This document shows positions 8,178 to 17,681 of a DNA stretch of 40,528 nucleotides, piece after piece. The stretch covers positions 1 through 40,528 of the forward strand of contig JAIDDH010000086.1 of the NCBI GenBank assembly GCA_029055435.1, given 5' to 3'. This DNA comes from Acetatifactor sp. (GTDB taxonomy: Bacteria; Bacillota; Clostridia; Lachnospirales; Lachnospiraceae). Every line of letters begins with the position of its first letter. Position 1 is the first letter of the stretch. The notes below the pieces were generated by a model, which was given only the letters and a program-made list of their open reading frames with translations, was not told the DNA's origin and did no database searches. The position numbers and the translations under genes were made by a program.

Positions 8178-8933
8178 ATGGTTAGTCTGACAGAGATAAA
8201 AAATCAGTTACAGGCAGCTTGTGAAGATGAGCTGCCTGCCTTTATAGCATGTTATGAAAACGATGAGAGGGCAGGCGCGCAGAAGCTGGTGCAGGCTGCA
8301 AAAAAACGCCTGCAGGCGCTTGCGAAGGAGCGGGCGCGCATCGATAATTTAAAGCGCTATGAGCGGGAATATGCAGATTATGCCTATATCTGTGGCATCG
8401 ATGAGGCGGGAAGGGGCCCGCTGGCGGGACCGGTGGTGGCCGGGGCCGTGATTTTGCCCAAAAATTGTGACATTCTGTATATAAATGATTCCAAGCAGCT
8501 CTCCGAAAAAAAGAGAGAAGAGCTTTATACTGTCATCACGGAGCAGGCGGTGGCATGGGCGGTGGGATATGCTTCGCCGGAGCGCATCGACGAGATCAAT
8601 ATTCTGCAGGCCACCTATGAGGCCATGCGGGAGGCTGTCGGAAAGCTTTCCCCTGCGCCGGATATTCTGTTGAACGACGCCGTGAGGATTCCCGGTGTGG
8701 ATATCCCGCAAGTGCCGATTATCAAGGGGGATGCCAAGAGTATCTCCATCGGCGCCGCGAGCATCATCGCCAAGGTGACAAGAGACCGGATGATGGAGGA
8801 ATATGACGGAATATTTCCGGAGTATGGTTTTGCGGGCAATAAAGGATATGGAAGCAGCGCCCATATCGAAGCTTTGAAGAAAAACGGACCCACCCCCATC
8901 CACAGGAAAAGTTTTATCAAAAATTTTGTGTAG
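8178..8933 (+). CDS. rnhB: Ribonuclease HII
   Basis: 251 residues, close to the B. subtilis RNase HII length. A helical N-terminal extension (1-65) precedes the catalytic core, which opens with CGIDEAGRGPLAGPVVAGAV (Asp75 and Glu76 are metal ligands). Other family blocks are NDSKQLSEKKRE, ILNDAV-type and IIKGDAKSISIGAASIIAKV. The enzyme cuts RNA in RNA-DNA hybrids and removes misincorporated ribonucleotides. GGAGG lies upstream of the ATG. The position directly after the rbgA block is conserved in Firmicutes. Confidence 0.96.
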   Translation: MVSLTEIKNQLQAACEDELPAFIACYENDERAGAQKLVQAAKKRLQALAKERARIDNLKRYEREYADYAYICGIDEAGRGPLAGPVVAGAVILPKNCDILYINDSKQLSEKKREELYTVITEQAVAWAVGYASPERIDEINILQATYEAMREAVGKLSPAPDILLNDAVRIPGVDIPQVPIIKGDAKSISIGAASIIAKVTRDRMMEEYDGIFPEYGFAGNKGYGSSAHIEALKKNGPTPIHRKSFIKNFV

Positions 8934-8946
8934 AGAGGCAAGGAGC

Positions 8947-10782
8947 ATGATACTGTCGGATATTTTATCGGGCGGACAACCAAAGAGTACAGGTACACAG
9001 AGGATGGAGACGCAGTCTGTCCCGGGCCGGGGAAATGCGGGGCTTGTGGGCCGTCAGATTCAGTCTCTTGCTCCGGGGCAGACCATTCAGGGTGAAGTAG
9101 TGTCCAGAAACGGCAGTCAGGTACAGATCAAAGTTTCGGATGATTTGATCCTGGAGGCTAAAATCGACCGGAATATGAATCTGGAGATGGGCAAAACCTT
9201 GACATTTGAAGTGCGAAACAATGGACAGATGCTGACGCTAAGCCCTCTGTTTGCCAACACTGCAAGTCAGGTCAATGGAATGAAGGCCCTGGAGATGGCA
9301 TCGCTTCCCATCAATCAGAGTACGGTGTATATGACCGGGCTGATGATGGAGGAGGGGCTTCCCGTAGACAGGAATTCTCTGCAGCAAATGTTCCGGGATG
9401 TGAATGCTTTTCCCGGGGCGTCTATCTCCGATGTGGTGGATCTGCATAAATTAGGGCTGCCGGTGAACGAGGAGAATCTTGCGCAGATCAGTTCCTACAA
9501 AAATATGACGCATCAACTGGTGGAGGGAATGCATACGGTGCTGGGAGCCCTCCCGGAGACCATGGAAGCCATGGTTACGGAGGGAAATGTCGAAGGTGCG
9601 GCGCGGATGTTTCAGGAGCTTCTCGGGATGATCCGGGAGCTTGGCGGAGACAGCGGTGCGACAGAAGCTTTGACGGAAGACGGACAGACGGTGCAGGACG
9701 GAGAGGCCGGGGCGGAGAGCGCCGCATCGGACACGGTGGGCGAAACTCCGGGAGAGACGGCTCAGGCGTCGGGCACAGGCCGCCAAGAGGCGATGACCAA
9801 TGCCGTGAAATATATCGTGACAGAGAACGGAGAGGGCGTTCAGAAGCTTGTTCCCGGAGGAGGGGATTCGGAGTCTGCAGGAGCTGTCGGGCGGGAAAGT
9901 GCCCAGACGCAGGAGAACACTCAGGTGCAGGGAAATGCTCAGGCGCAGGAAAACGTCCGGGATTTTGCCGCGGGAGAACTGTTAAATCTGGTACGGAATG
10001 CCGTGGGAGAGGATAAAGCCTACGGGGGCGTGCTTCAGCAGCTTGCTCAGGCAATGCAGGGCGGAGATCCGGCGGAGCAGGCGAAAGCGCTGCAGGAGCT
10101 TCTGGAGCAGGGGCTGCGAGACGGCAATCAGCCGCTTTTGAGGGGACTGTTGGCCAATAAGGGAGCGCAGCATGTGCTCTCGGAGGGACTGTCCAGACTC
10201 TGGACCATCAAGCCTGAGGATGTGGCCGATGCCAACAAGGTCGAAGAGTTGTATTCCAGGCTGAACAGACAGTTAAAGACATTGACGCAGACTTTGGAGC
10301 AGAGCGGTCAGACCAATTCCACCGCTGGGAAAGCAGCGGGCAATATGAGCCAGAATCTGGATTTTTTACAGCAGCTCAATCAGGCTTATACTTATATACA
10401 GCTTCCTTTGAGGCTGCAGCAGGGAGACGCGCACGGGGATTTGTATGTATATACCAACAAGCGCAGTCTGGCTGCAAAGGAGGGCAATATCAGCGCTCTC
10501 TTACATCTGGACATGGAACATCTGGGACCGGTGGATGTGTATGTGACCATGCAGGCGGAGCATGTAAATACCAGATTTTTTGTGGCGGATGATGAGATGC
10601 TGGATTTTTTGGAGGGACATATGGAACTGCTCACGAAGCGTCTGCAGAAGCGGGGCTATGACTGCAGCTTTGCCATGGAGGTGAAGGGTGGTCAGGAGAC
10701 GCCGGAGAGCGGTATGAAAGGAATTTTGTCAAAGGAGCATGGACAGCCCGTGGCACAGTATGCGTTTGACGTCCGGGCATAG
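8947..10782 (+). CDS. FliK-like protein (flagellar hook-length control family, YlqG-like)
   Basis: 611 residues from ATG 8947; an in-frame TTG at 8926 overlaps rnhB and is less likely. The N-terminal region (about 35-110, GQTIQGEVVSRNGSQVQIKV) looks like a small beta-rich domain. A helical stretch and a long Gln/Ala/Glu/Gly-rich low-complexity linker (about 240-340) follow. The C-terminal block (about 480-590: YIQLPLRLQQGDAHGDLYVY, then LLHLDMEHLGPVDVYVTMQ) resembles the Flg_hook domain of FliK. The next gene encodes a FlhB tail, the known partner of FliK in export-specificity switching, which supports the family call. No flagellar structural genes are in the window. Confidence 0.7.
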   Translation: MILSDILSGGQPKSTGTQRMETQSVPGRGNAGLVGRQIQSLAPGQTIQGEVVSRNGSQVQIKVSDDLILEAKIDRNMNLEMGKTLTFEVRNNGQMLTLSPLFANTASQVNGMKALEMASLPINQSTVYMTGLMMEEGLPVDRNSLQQMFRDVNAFPGASISDVVDLHKLGLPVNEENLAQISSYKNMTHQLVEGMHTVLGALPETMEAMVTEGNVEGAARMFQELLGMIRELGGDSGATEALTEDGQTVQDGEAGAESAASDTVGETPGETAQASGTGRQEAMTNAVKYIVTENGEGVQKLVPGGGDSESAGAVGRESAQTQENTQVQGNAQAQENVRDFAAGELLNLVRNAVGEDKAYGGVLQQLAQAMQGGDPAEQAKALQELLEQGLRDGNQPLLRGLLANKGAQHVLSEGLSRLWTIKPEDVADANKVEELYSRLNRQLKTLTQTLEQSGQTNSTAGKAAGNMSQNLDFLQQLNQAYTYIQLPLRLQQGDAHGDLYVYTNKRSLAAKEGNISALLHLDMEHLGPVDVYVTMQAEHVNTRFFVADDEMLDFLEGHMELLTKRLQKRGYDCSFAMEVKGGQETPESGMKGILSKEHGQPVAQYAFDVRA

Positions 10783-10793
10783 ATTGGAGCGGT

Positions 10794-11078
10794 ATGGCAG
10801 ACAAGGACAAAAATAAAATCAAACAGGCGATTGCGCTGGAATACGATCCGTCGGAGGATGCGCCGAAGGTCATCGCCAGCGGAAGGGGAGCGCTGGCGGA
10901 GCGGATCATAGAGAGAGCCAAAGAGAGTGATGTGCCCGTCCATCGGGACGACAAGCTGGCGGACACTTTATCCCGGCTGGAGATCGGCGAAATGATACCG
11001 CCGGAGCTCTATGAAGTTGTGGCAGAGATTTTGATTTTTGTGGACTCCATGGATAAATTGAAGGGCAAGATAAAATAA
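10794..11078 (+). CDS. FlhB C-terminal-domain-like protein (YlqH-like, EscU/YscU/HrcU family)
   Basis: 94 residues, only the cytoplasmic tail of the FlhB/EscU family. The block QAIALEYDPSEDAPKVIASG, followed by ALAERIIERAKESDVPVHRD, corresponds to the FlhB segment just after its NPTH autocleavage site. The protein begins where that cleavage product would begin and has no membrane part. It ends with the usual IPPELYEVVAEILIFV segment. It lies 11 bp after the FliK-like gene. B. subtilis ylqG-ylqH shows the same pairing and position after rnhB. Confidence 0.85.
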   Translation: MADKDKNKIKQAIALEYDPSEDAPKVIASGRGALAERIIERAKESDVPVHRDDKLADTLSRLEIGEMIPPELYEVVAEILIFVDSMDKLKGKIK

Positions 11079-11123
11079 AAGGATTGAACATAAAAGAGTT
11101 GAACATAAGAGAAGGAGAGTTAT

Positions 11124-11492
11124 TTGAACACCAGAGAGATCGGAAGCGCCAAGGAGGCTGTAGCCGCTGAATATCTGACCGCCCGCGGGCTGCGGGTCGC
11201 GGAACAGAACTTCCGCTGCAGGCAGGGGGAGATAGACATTGTAGGGCATCATGAGGGTTATCTGGTTTTTGTGGAAGTAAAATACCGTGGGAGCGGGAGC
11301 CGCGGCACCGCTCTGGAGGCTGTGGGCGGACGCAAACAGCGGCGGATTTGCCGGACGGCGGACTATTATCGCTATCTGCACCATTTAGGGGACAATACAC
11401 CCGTGCGTTATGATGTGCTGGCAATTCAGGGGGAGGATATCCGATGGATACAAAATGCTTTCCCGCATATTGCCGCAGGAAATCGATATTGA
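11124..11492 (+). CDS. yraN: YraN/UPF0102 family nuclease-like protein
   Basis: 122 residues. The start is a TTG at 11124 with AAGGAG 6 bp upstream; no suitable ATG lies nearby. The family hallmark is complete: GSAKEAVAAEYLTARGLRV, then FRCRQGEIDIVG and LVFVEVKYR. Asp38, Glu51 and Lys53 form the PD-(D/E)XK-type site. The exact cellular role of UPF0102 proteins is not settled. It sits in the rnhB operon, 15 bp before pgeF. Confidence 0.92.
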   Translation: MNTREIGSAKEAVAAEYLTARGLRVAEQNFRCRQGEIDIVGHHEGYLVFVEVKYRGSGSRGTALEAVGGRKQRRICRTADYYRYLHHLGDNTPVRYDVLAIQGEDIRWIQNAFPHIAAGNRY

Positions 11493-11507
11493 GGAGACAG
11501 AAAACAG

Positions 11508-12368
11508 ATGTATAGAATCATTCGAAACAGTGCCGAGGGGGGAGAGGTTTTACGGCAGAATGCGGCGGATTCCATAGAATACCTCACTTTTCCTGCGCTC
11601 TCAGGGACGGGCATGGTGGGGCATCTTTTCACCACCAGACTCGGCGGCGTCAGCACAGGGGATTGTGCCGCCATGAATTTGAGTTTTACCAGAGGAGACG
11701 ACAGGGAGGCGGTGCTGGAAAACTACAGGCGTATCTGCGGTGTTCTGGGCGTTTTGCCGCAGGATGTGGCTGCCTCCGTGCAGACGCACACCACCAATAT
11801 CCGCCATGTGACGGCTGCAGATAAGGGCAAGGGTGTGGTGCGTCCCCAGGATTATCAGGATATCGACGGTTTGATCACCGACGAGCCCGGCGTGGTGCTG
11901 GCATGCTTTTTTGCGGACTGTGTCCCTCTGTATTTTGTGGATCCGGTAAAGCGCGCCATCGGGCTTGCGCATTCCGGCTGGCGGGGCACGGTGGACGGTA
12001 TGGGCGCGTGTATGGTGAAAAGGATGACGGAGACTTTTGGGAGCAAGCCGTCTGACTGTATTGCCGCCATCGGCCCTTCCATCTGCAGGGACTGTTATGA
12101 GGTCAGCGAGGATGTGGCGTCACAGTTTGCGGTGCAGTTTGATGGCACACAGGTTGTGACACCGGGCAGGGAGCCGGGTAAATATCAGTTGGACTTATGG
12201 CTGGCAAATAAGCTGATTTTGATGCGGGCGGGTATTCCCGAGAATCAGATATCGGTGACGGATATCTGTACCTGCCACAATCCCGATTATCTGTTCTCTC
12301 ATCGGGCCAGCCATGGGAGAAGAGGCAATCTGGCGGCATTTTTATACATTCTTAATCAGGAGGTTTAG
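11508..12368 (+). CDS. pgeF: Peptidoglycan editing factor PgeF (YfiH/laccase-domain family)
   Basis: 286 residues. Family blocks are GHLFTTRLGGVSTG, SVQTHTTNI, DCVPLYFVD, IGLAHSGWRGTV, AAIGPSICRDCYEV and the C-terminal DICTCHNPDYLFSHRASHGR. The metal-site His and Cys residues of this fold are visible (QTH, DC, AHSGWRG). In E. coli the family corrects wrongly incorporated residues in cell-wall precursors; older annotations call it polyphenol oxidase. The ribosome binding site of the following regulator lies inside its last codons. Confidence 0.92.
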   Translation: MYRIIRNSAEGGEVLRQNAADSIEYLTFPALSGTGMVGHLFTTRLGGVSTGDCAAMNLSFTRGDDREAVLENYRRICGVLGVLPQDVAASVQTHTTNIRHVTAADKGKGVVRPQDYQDIDGLITDEPGVVLACFFADCVPLYFVDPVKRAIGLAHSGWRGTVDGMGACMVKRMTETFGSKPSDCIAAIGPSICRDCYEVSEDVASQFAVQFDGTQVVTPGREPGKYQLDLWLANKLILMRAGIPENQISVTDICTCHNPDYLFSHRASHGRRGNLAAFLYILNQEV

Positions 12369-12372
12369 GTTC

Positions 12373-13065
12373 ATGGCAAATATTTTAGTGTGTGACGATG
12401 ACAGAGAGATTGTGGATGCTATTGAAATCTATTTGAGTCAGGACGGCTATCATATCTATAAGGCATATGACGGGGAGCAGGCGATCGAGCTCCTGAAAAA
12501 GGAGGATATCCATCTTCTGATCATGGATATCATGATGCCCAGGCTGGACGGTATCCGCGCCACTCTGAAGATCAGAGAGTACAGCAGCATTCCGATTATC
12601 ATGCTGTCCGCAAAGTCGGAGGACACGGACAAGATTCTGGGACTGAATATCGGCGCGGACGATTATATCACCAAGCCCTTCAATCCGCTGGAGCTGGTGG
12701 CAAGGGTGCGCTCCAATCTTCGCAGATATACCTCTCTGGGCAGCATGGACGGCGTGGGAAAGGCTGTGTATCAGGTGGGCGGTCTGGTGGTCAACGACGA
12801 GAATAAACAGGTTTTTGTGGACGACGAGCCGGTGAAGATGACTCCCATCGAATACAATATATTGCTTTTGTTGATGAAGAATCAGGGCAAGGTATTCTCC
12901 ATCAATGAGATTTATGAGAGCATCTGGAATGAGGACGCCATCGGAGCGGACAATACTGTGGCGGTGCATATCCGCCATATCCGCGAGAAGATTGAGATTA
13001 ATCCCAAAGAGCCCAGATATCTGAAGGTGGTCTGGGGGGTCGGCTATAAAATAGACAAGCAATAG
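12373..13065 (+). CDS. OmpR/PhoB-family response regulator
   Basis: 230 residues from ATG 12373, preceded by CAGGAGG in the end of pgeF. The receiver domain carries acidic residues CDDD (8-10), phospho-acceptor Asp52 (LLIMDIMMPRLDG) and Lys in DDYITKPFNP. A winged-helix DNA-binding domain follows (about 130-230: MTPIEYNILLLLMKNQGKVF ... VAVHIRHIREKIE ... VWGVGYKI). It is 8 bp upstream of its histidine kinase. The signal and target genes are unknown. Confidence 0.95.
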   Translation: MANILVCDDDREIVDAIEIYLSQDGYHIYKAYDGEQAIELLKKEDIHLLIMDIMMPRLDGIRATLKIREYSSIPIIMLSAKSEDTDKILGLNIGADDYITKPFNPLELVARVRSNLRRYTSLGSMDGVGKAVYQVGGLVVNDENKQVFVDDEPVKMTPIEYNILLLLMKNQGKVFSINEIYESIWNEDAIGADNTVAVHIRHIREKIEINPKEPRYLKVVWGVGYKIDKQ

Positions 13066-13073
13066 GAGCGATT

Positions 13074-15800
13074 ATGAAAAAGCATACCCTGCGAAGGTTG
13101 ATATTGGGAATTTTACAGCATCTGCTGGCCATGTGTATCATGGTGGCGTTGGCTACGATTCTATTCAATTCCTATCTGACGGTGCAGACCATGGATGGGC
13201 CGACGACTTATGCCCTGGCGCCTCTGGATGCGGAGCCGGAGTTTGAGGACAGCGACTTGTTCCGGGATATTTTTCAGACGGCGGTTGCTGATATCACCAG
13301 ACTGGTGGTAATCAAGGGGCAGCTGGAGACGGAAGGGGTGTTTGACTCCTCCAAGCTCATCGATGTGACGGAGTATGCCGGGCGCAAGGGGACGGGAAAT
13401 AATTGTCCCGTCACGGCGCTGTATGAGCTGGAGAATCTGATCAAATGGGGAAAATACGGCGTGGAATACACCAATCGGGCCATGAGCATGTCGGATTTCG
13501 TGAATTATTTCGGGCCCGCGGTCTCCCCGTATAATTTTGAACTGCGCCCGGGCGGAGAGCTTTCTTTTATCGGTTTTTATGATGAGGCTTTTGTCCCGGA
13601 GATCAAGCGTTATTACAGCAAGAGCGCAGCGGGAAATGAGGAGAGTGAAGATAAAAGGGACAAGTCTGAGGAAGAGCTGGAGGCCATAGCGAGTGCAATG
13701 ACTCTCTATACGGAGGCGCAGTTGGAGGATATGGCTTTTTCTTATATCCTGCAAAAGATTCCCGTGGACATGGTGGATGTATCCAGGGAAGATGACGGTA
13801 GTGTCACTGTGTATTTCCCCATGTTGAATGGACATTATGAGACGGCGGATAAAGAAAAAAGAATCACGGCTTATGCGGGGAATTGGATTGAGTATATGCA
13901 GCTTCAGAGCAATATCGTGGACACCATAAACGGTCTGTCCACCAGCTATGCCCTGTATCAAAACTGCAATAGCCTCTATCAGTCCAACAGCAATCTGAAA
14001 TATGTGATGCGTGTGGTGACGGATGACGGAATTACCCGTACCTACACCAATCAGGAGGAGCTGGCAGGGTTCACGGATGAGGATATCACGGAATATTTTT
14101 CGGAATACAGGCGCTACTTTATCTATTATCCCGACAGCCTGGAGTTTAGCGGCAATTCCAGCCTGACGGAGATGGATATCCACAATTATCTGAATGAATA
14201 TAATTATGCTTACCCGGAGTCCACCCACATCTGGGTTGGTGTGGATACTTCCTATGCGGTACCGGGGGACGCTTTTTACAGTGCACATATATTGTTTGAA
14301 AATATTGTGCCGAATATTACGGGAATCATGGTGACGATCGGATTTTTGTTCGGTCTGTGGATACTTATTGCGGGATATCTCACAGTGACGGCGGGAACTG
14401 CCTACGACAGCGAGGGAAATATCCATCACTATCTGAATGGCTTTGACCATATCTGGACAGAAGTCTTTACGGTACTCTGCGTGCTCCTTGTGTATGCGGC
14501 CCGTTACGGCGGCCAATATCTGCTTATGATTGCAGATACCGTGTATGAGAACCATGCGTTGAAGATCATGGGAGTGACGGGAGCGCAGACTTATGAATAT
14601 GGTTCTTACGCGGCGTATGGAGGCGTGCTGAGTCTATGCCTGTGTATCGTATGGTATAGTCTGATCAGGCGCATCAAGTCGGGGAATCTCTGGAGTGACA
14701 GTCTGGTTCACTGGCTCGTGGTTTCATTCCGAAAGGCAGTGGCGTTTGTGTTGACACATCATAATGCGGCTGTGAGCACACTGATTCCATATAATATCTT
14801 TTTGATTGTAAATCTGTTTGGCATCTGGGGTTGTATGCGGCTGTGGCAGTACCGCCTGTGGGCAATTCTTTTGGGCGTGGTTCTCATTGTGCTGGACGGG
14901 TTTGTGGGAGTGTTGTTGTTCAAACATAACGGAGAGTGGTTGGATATTGTGGATGCTATCCGGCGCATCCGGGACGGAGAGGTGGATTTTAAACTGGATG
15001 TGGATAGTCTCCACGGCAGTAATCGCGAGATGGCGGATGCGGTGAACAATATTGGAGAGGGCATCAGCAAGGCTGTGAGCACCAGCATGAAGGATGAGCA
15101 GATGAAGACAGACCTGATCACCAATGTCTCCCATGATATCAAGACGCCGCTTACGTCCATTATCAGTTATGTGGATTTATTAAAGAGACTGGGTGTGGAG
15201 GAGGAGCCGGCCAAGAGCTATATCGATGTGCTGGACAGCAAGTCCCAGCGGTTAAAGCAGCTGACAGATGACCTGGTGGAGGCTTCCAAGCTCTCCTCCG
15301 GCAATATCGAGCTGGACATGGAGAGACTGAATCTGGCGGAGCTTTTGAATCAGGTCATCGGAGAATTGTCCGACCATCTGGGAGAAAAGGGACTGCAGAT
15401 ATTTTTTGACGGGGGCAGCAAGCCGGCCTATATCTATGCGGACAGCCGCAGAATGTGGCGCGTCATGGAGAATCTGTTTAATAATGTGTACAAATACGCC
15501 ATGGAAAAGACCCGAGTCTATATTGATTTGACGGTGGAGGAGCATGAGGAAGGCAATATCGTGGAGATATCGCTTAAAAATATTTCCGAGCGGCAGATGA
15601 ATATCAAGGCTACGGATTTGACGGAGCGCTTTATCCGGGGAGATACCTCCAGAACTACAGAAGGATCCGGGCTGGGGCTTTATATCACCAAGAATCTGGT
15701 GCGGGCGCAGAACGGAGAGTTTGACATCCGGCTGGACGGAGACCTGTTCAAGGCGGTGATACGCTTTCCCGAGCATGTGGAGACAACGAGTTCCTCTTAA
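13074..15800 (+). CDS. Large membrane sensor histidine kinase
   Basis: 908 residues. Membrane segment 1 (about 11-32) is followed by a long extracytoplasmic region (33-415). A group of hydrophobic segments follows at about 418-440, 462-485, 512-530 and 570-625. A HAMP-like stretch (DAIRRIRDGEVDFKLDV) leads into the HisKA box NVSHDIKTPLTSIISYVDLL with His687. The HATPase domain has N box NLFNNVYKYA and G box GSGLGLYITKNLV. The length and the multi-pass region between sensor and kinase are larger than in standard OmpR-partner kinases. It pairs with the regulator at 12373. The ligand cannot be read from the sequence. Confidence 0.94.
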   Translation: MKKHTLRRLILGILQHLLAMCIMVALATILFNSYLTVQTMDGPTTYALAPLDAEPEFEDSDLFRDIFQTAVADITRLVVIKGQLETEGVFDSSKLIDVTEYAGRKGTGNNCPVTALYELENLIKWGKYGVEYTNRAMSMSDFVNYFGPAVSPYNFELRPGGELSFIGFYDEAFVPEIKRYYSKSAAGNEESEDKRDKSEEELEAIASAMTLYTEAQLEDMAFSYILQKIPVDMVDVSREDDGSVTVYFPMLNGHYETADKEKRITAYAGNWIEYMQLQSNIVDTINGLSTSYALYQNCNSLYQSNSNLKYVMRVVTDDGITRTYTNQEELAGFTDEDITEYFSEYRRYFIYYPDSLEFSGNSSLTEMDIHNYLNEYNYAYPESTHIWVGVDTSYAVPGDAFYSAHILFENIVPNITGIMVTIGFLFGLWILIAGYLTVTAGTAYDSEGNIHHYLNGFDHIWTEVFTVLCVLLVYAARYGGQYLLMIADTVYENHALKIMGVTGAQTYEYGSYAAYGGVLSLCLCIVWYSLIRRIKSGNLWSDSLVHWLVVSFRKAVAFVLTHHNAAVSTLIPYNIFLIVNLFGIWGCMRLWQYRLWAILLGVVLIVLDGFVGVLLFKHNGEWLDIVDAIRRIRDGEVDFKLDVDSLHGSNREMADAVNNIGEGISKAVSTSMKDEQMKTDLITNVSHDIKTPLTSIISYVDLLKRLGVEEEPAKSYIDVLDSKSQRLKQLTDDLVEASKLSSGNIELDMERLNLAELLNQVIGELSDHLGEKGLQIFFDGGSKPAYIYADSRRMWRVMENLFNNVYKYAMEKTRVYIDLTVEEHEEGNIVEISLKNISERQMNIKATDLTERFIRGDTSRTTEGSGLGLYITKNLVRAQNGEFDIRLDGDLFKAVIRFPEHVETTSSS

Positions 15801-15825
15801 AGGAATTATATTTGTGGAGGGGTAT

Positions 15826-16182
15826 ATGAATATTTTGATTATTAATTGCAGTCCGGTAAAAAATGGCGCTACTGCTGAAATTGTAAAATTGGTCAGCCAG
15901 TTTATAAATGATGGAAATAATGTGAAAACCCTATGCATAGATGACTATGAGATTAAGTATTGCAAGGGGTGTCGAAGATGTCACACAACAGCAGAATGCT
16001 TTCAAGAAGATGATGTAAAAATAATCATAGAGCAATATGAATGGGCGGATAGAATAGTTTCCGTTTCTCCATCGTATTGGGCAGATATTCCCGGACAATT
16101 CAAAGTATTTATAGACAGATGTACACCCTGGTGCAACACACACGAACCACATGCAACGATTTCAAGTGGAAAAAAAGGATAG
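15826..16182 (+). pseudogene. Truncated flavodoxin-like NAD(P)H/FMN reductase
   Basis: 118 residues from ATG 15826 (GGAGGGG upstream). The start MNILIINCSPVKNGATAEIV matches the FMN phosphate-binding loop, and YCKGCRRCHTTAECFQEDD and VSPSYWADIPGQFKVFIDRC are typical of NADPH-dependent FMN reductases. Intact relatives are about 180-200 residues. This frame stops after SSGKKG at the point where the next accessory gene begins, so the C-terminal third is missing. It is more AT-rich than the upstream operon. It could still be expressed, but the fold would be incomplete. Confidence 0.72.
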
Positions 16183-16220
16183 TATTTTAACAATGCAACG
16201 AAGGAGCTTCTAAAGAAAAT

Positions 16221-17603
16221 ATGGTGGGCAATTCCAACGAAGAAAAAAAGACGAGTAATAAATATGATTTCAAACGTAGCTTTTACTTTGAGGCAGAGAA
16301 ATCAGCCAAAAACAAACGTATAACATTTATCCTTGGAGCGAGAAAATGTGGAAAGACTGTTTGTATGAAACAACTTGCTGCTAGTTTGCCCAATGCTGTA
16401 TATGTAGATATGAAAGCGGACTTTGACACCGATGAGCAAAGAAGAAAGTTCACAAATCGGATACTTGACGATATACGAAACGACAAAGAAGCGACTTACT
16501 TGATCGATGAAGCAACATATATGGCACTTCCCGATAAAGAAATCTGCAAAATTGCAGGAGCGTTCAGTGATGTTATAAACAAAAACACTAAGATTGTTTT
16601 TACGGGAAGTCCGTCCAACGCCCTTGAATTTTGGGGGCATATCGCTTGTGGTGGCAATGCTGCGTTCATAAGAACGGGATTTTTGAGCTATCCTGAATGG
16701 TTAGCATACAGAGGTACTACAGAGGTTTCGGAAAAAACGTATCTTGACTTTCTTTTGAATGTCAGAGATTTTTATGATTGCTTTAAAAACACAAAAGAGT
16801 ATTTGCAAGGCTGCCTTGATGAAACTGTTATATCCAATAGGAAAGCAGTAGAATATATTGTCGGAAATTCGGTTGATGAATTGGACGCTGAAATGCTTTT
16901 AGATGTGCTTTATGCCTCTCTTGTCAATCTTCATAATCACACAAAATACGAGACTTTTGCTAATGCGAATCAATTTGCCGAAATGCTTGCTACAGGTGGT
17001 CACTACAAGCATTTTAAAGCTATGTCGGCATTTGACTGCAAAACTGCTATGCAATTTTTGTCGAATTGCGGACTTACAACACTGACTTATGTATCAGATG
17101 AACTGGCGGCTGACCCGTATATTGCAAGCACGTTCTTGCAAGAAACCAATGAATGGTATCGGAATCCTCAGCTTTTCGCAAGGTTCAATCTTACAATCAA
17201 CTACCCGATGTTCCATATAGATTTGATAGAAAATGTTCTAAAAGACAAAATGGTAACAGAATTACCGAGAGATTTGCTTGGAAGTATTGTAGAATGCCAC
17301 GTCAGAAGTTTGCTGCCGACAAACGGGTGTTTTGAATACCGTGACAGCAAGGGGGTGGAGATTGATTACGTTTCTATCGGGGGAAGGGCAATAGAAATAT
17401 CCGTTTCTGATAAAAGAATGAGGAATGTTAATCTGGATATTCTTCCTGATGATTACAAGAAAATTCTTCTGACGAAGAGTATGACGGAAGAAGTAAACGG
17501 TGTTAAGCGTATTCCCTATTATCAGTTCATATATGATAATTCGACTGGCAAAGAATTATTGCCCGAAAAAAGTATTGAAACTTCGCGCAAACGTAATCAC
17601 TAA
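16221..17603 (+). CDS. AAA-family ATPase with nuclease-like C-terminal domain
   Basis: 460 residues. Walker A is GARKCGKT (39-46), Walker B is ATYLIDEAT, and the sensor-like segment is KIVFTGSPSNALEFW. The layout resembles the AAA_14/DUF4143 ATPases found in many gut anaerobes. The C-terminal stretch GVEIDYVSIGGRAIEISVS resembles their PD-(D/E)XK-like tail (IDY ... IE.), with Ser where the catalytic Lys is expected. AAGGAG lies 14 bp upstream, a loose spacing for the ATG at 16221. The AT-rich composition and the truncated gene before it suggest transfer. The function of such ATPases is unknown. Confidence 0.72.
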   Translation: MVGNSNEEKKTSNKYDFKRSFYFEAEKSAKNKRITFILGARKCGKTVCMKQLAASLPNAVYVDMKADFDTDEQRRKFTNRILDDIRNDKEATYLIDEATYMALPDKEICKIAGAFSDVINKNTKIVFTGSPSNALEFWGHIACGGNAAFIRTGFLSYPEWLAYRGTTEVSEKTYLDFLLNVRDFYDCFKNTKEYLQGCLDETVISNRKAVEYIVGNSVDELDAEMLLDVLYASLVNLHNHTKYETFANANQFAEMLATGGHYKHFKAMSAFDCKTAMQFLSNCGLTTLTYVSDELAADPYIASTFLQETNEWYRNPQLFARFNLTINYPMFHIDLIENVLKDKMVTELPRDLLGSIVECHVRSLLPTNGCFEYRDSKGVEIDYVSIGGRAIEISVSDKRMRNVNLDILPDDYKKILLTKSMTEEVNGVKRIPYYQFIYDNSTGKELLPEKSIETSRKRNH

Positions 17604-17639
17604 AGCCCAAATTTGATATGAGTGACGATTAAAATCATA

Positions 17640-17676
17640 AAGCGAGACACCCTTACGATGCCTCGCTTGTATTTTT
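17640..17676 (+). terminator. Terminator after the AAA ATPase
   Basis: AAGCGAG (17640-17646) pairs with CTCGCTT (17662-17668), with extra CA/TG pairing inside. The stem is followed by GTATTTTT. Confidence 0.55.
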
Positions 17677-17681
17677 GCCTA

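Noticed and set aside
8349..8948. 199-residue minus-strand frame opposite rnhB
   Set aside because: It is a shadow of the well-supported rnhB gene, with no family features.
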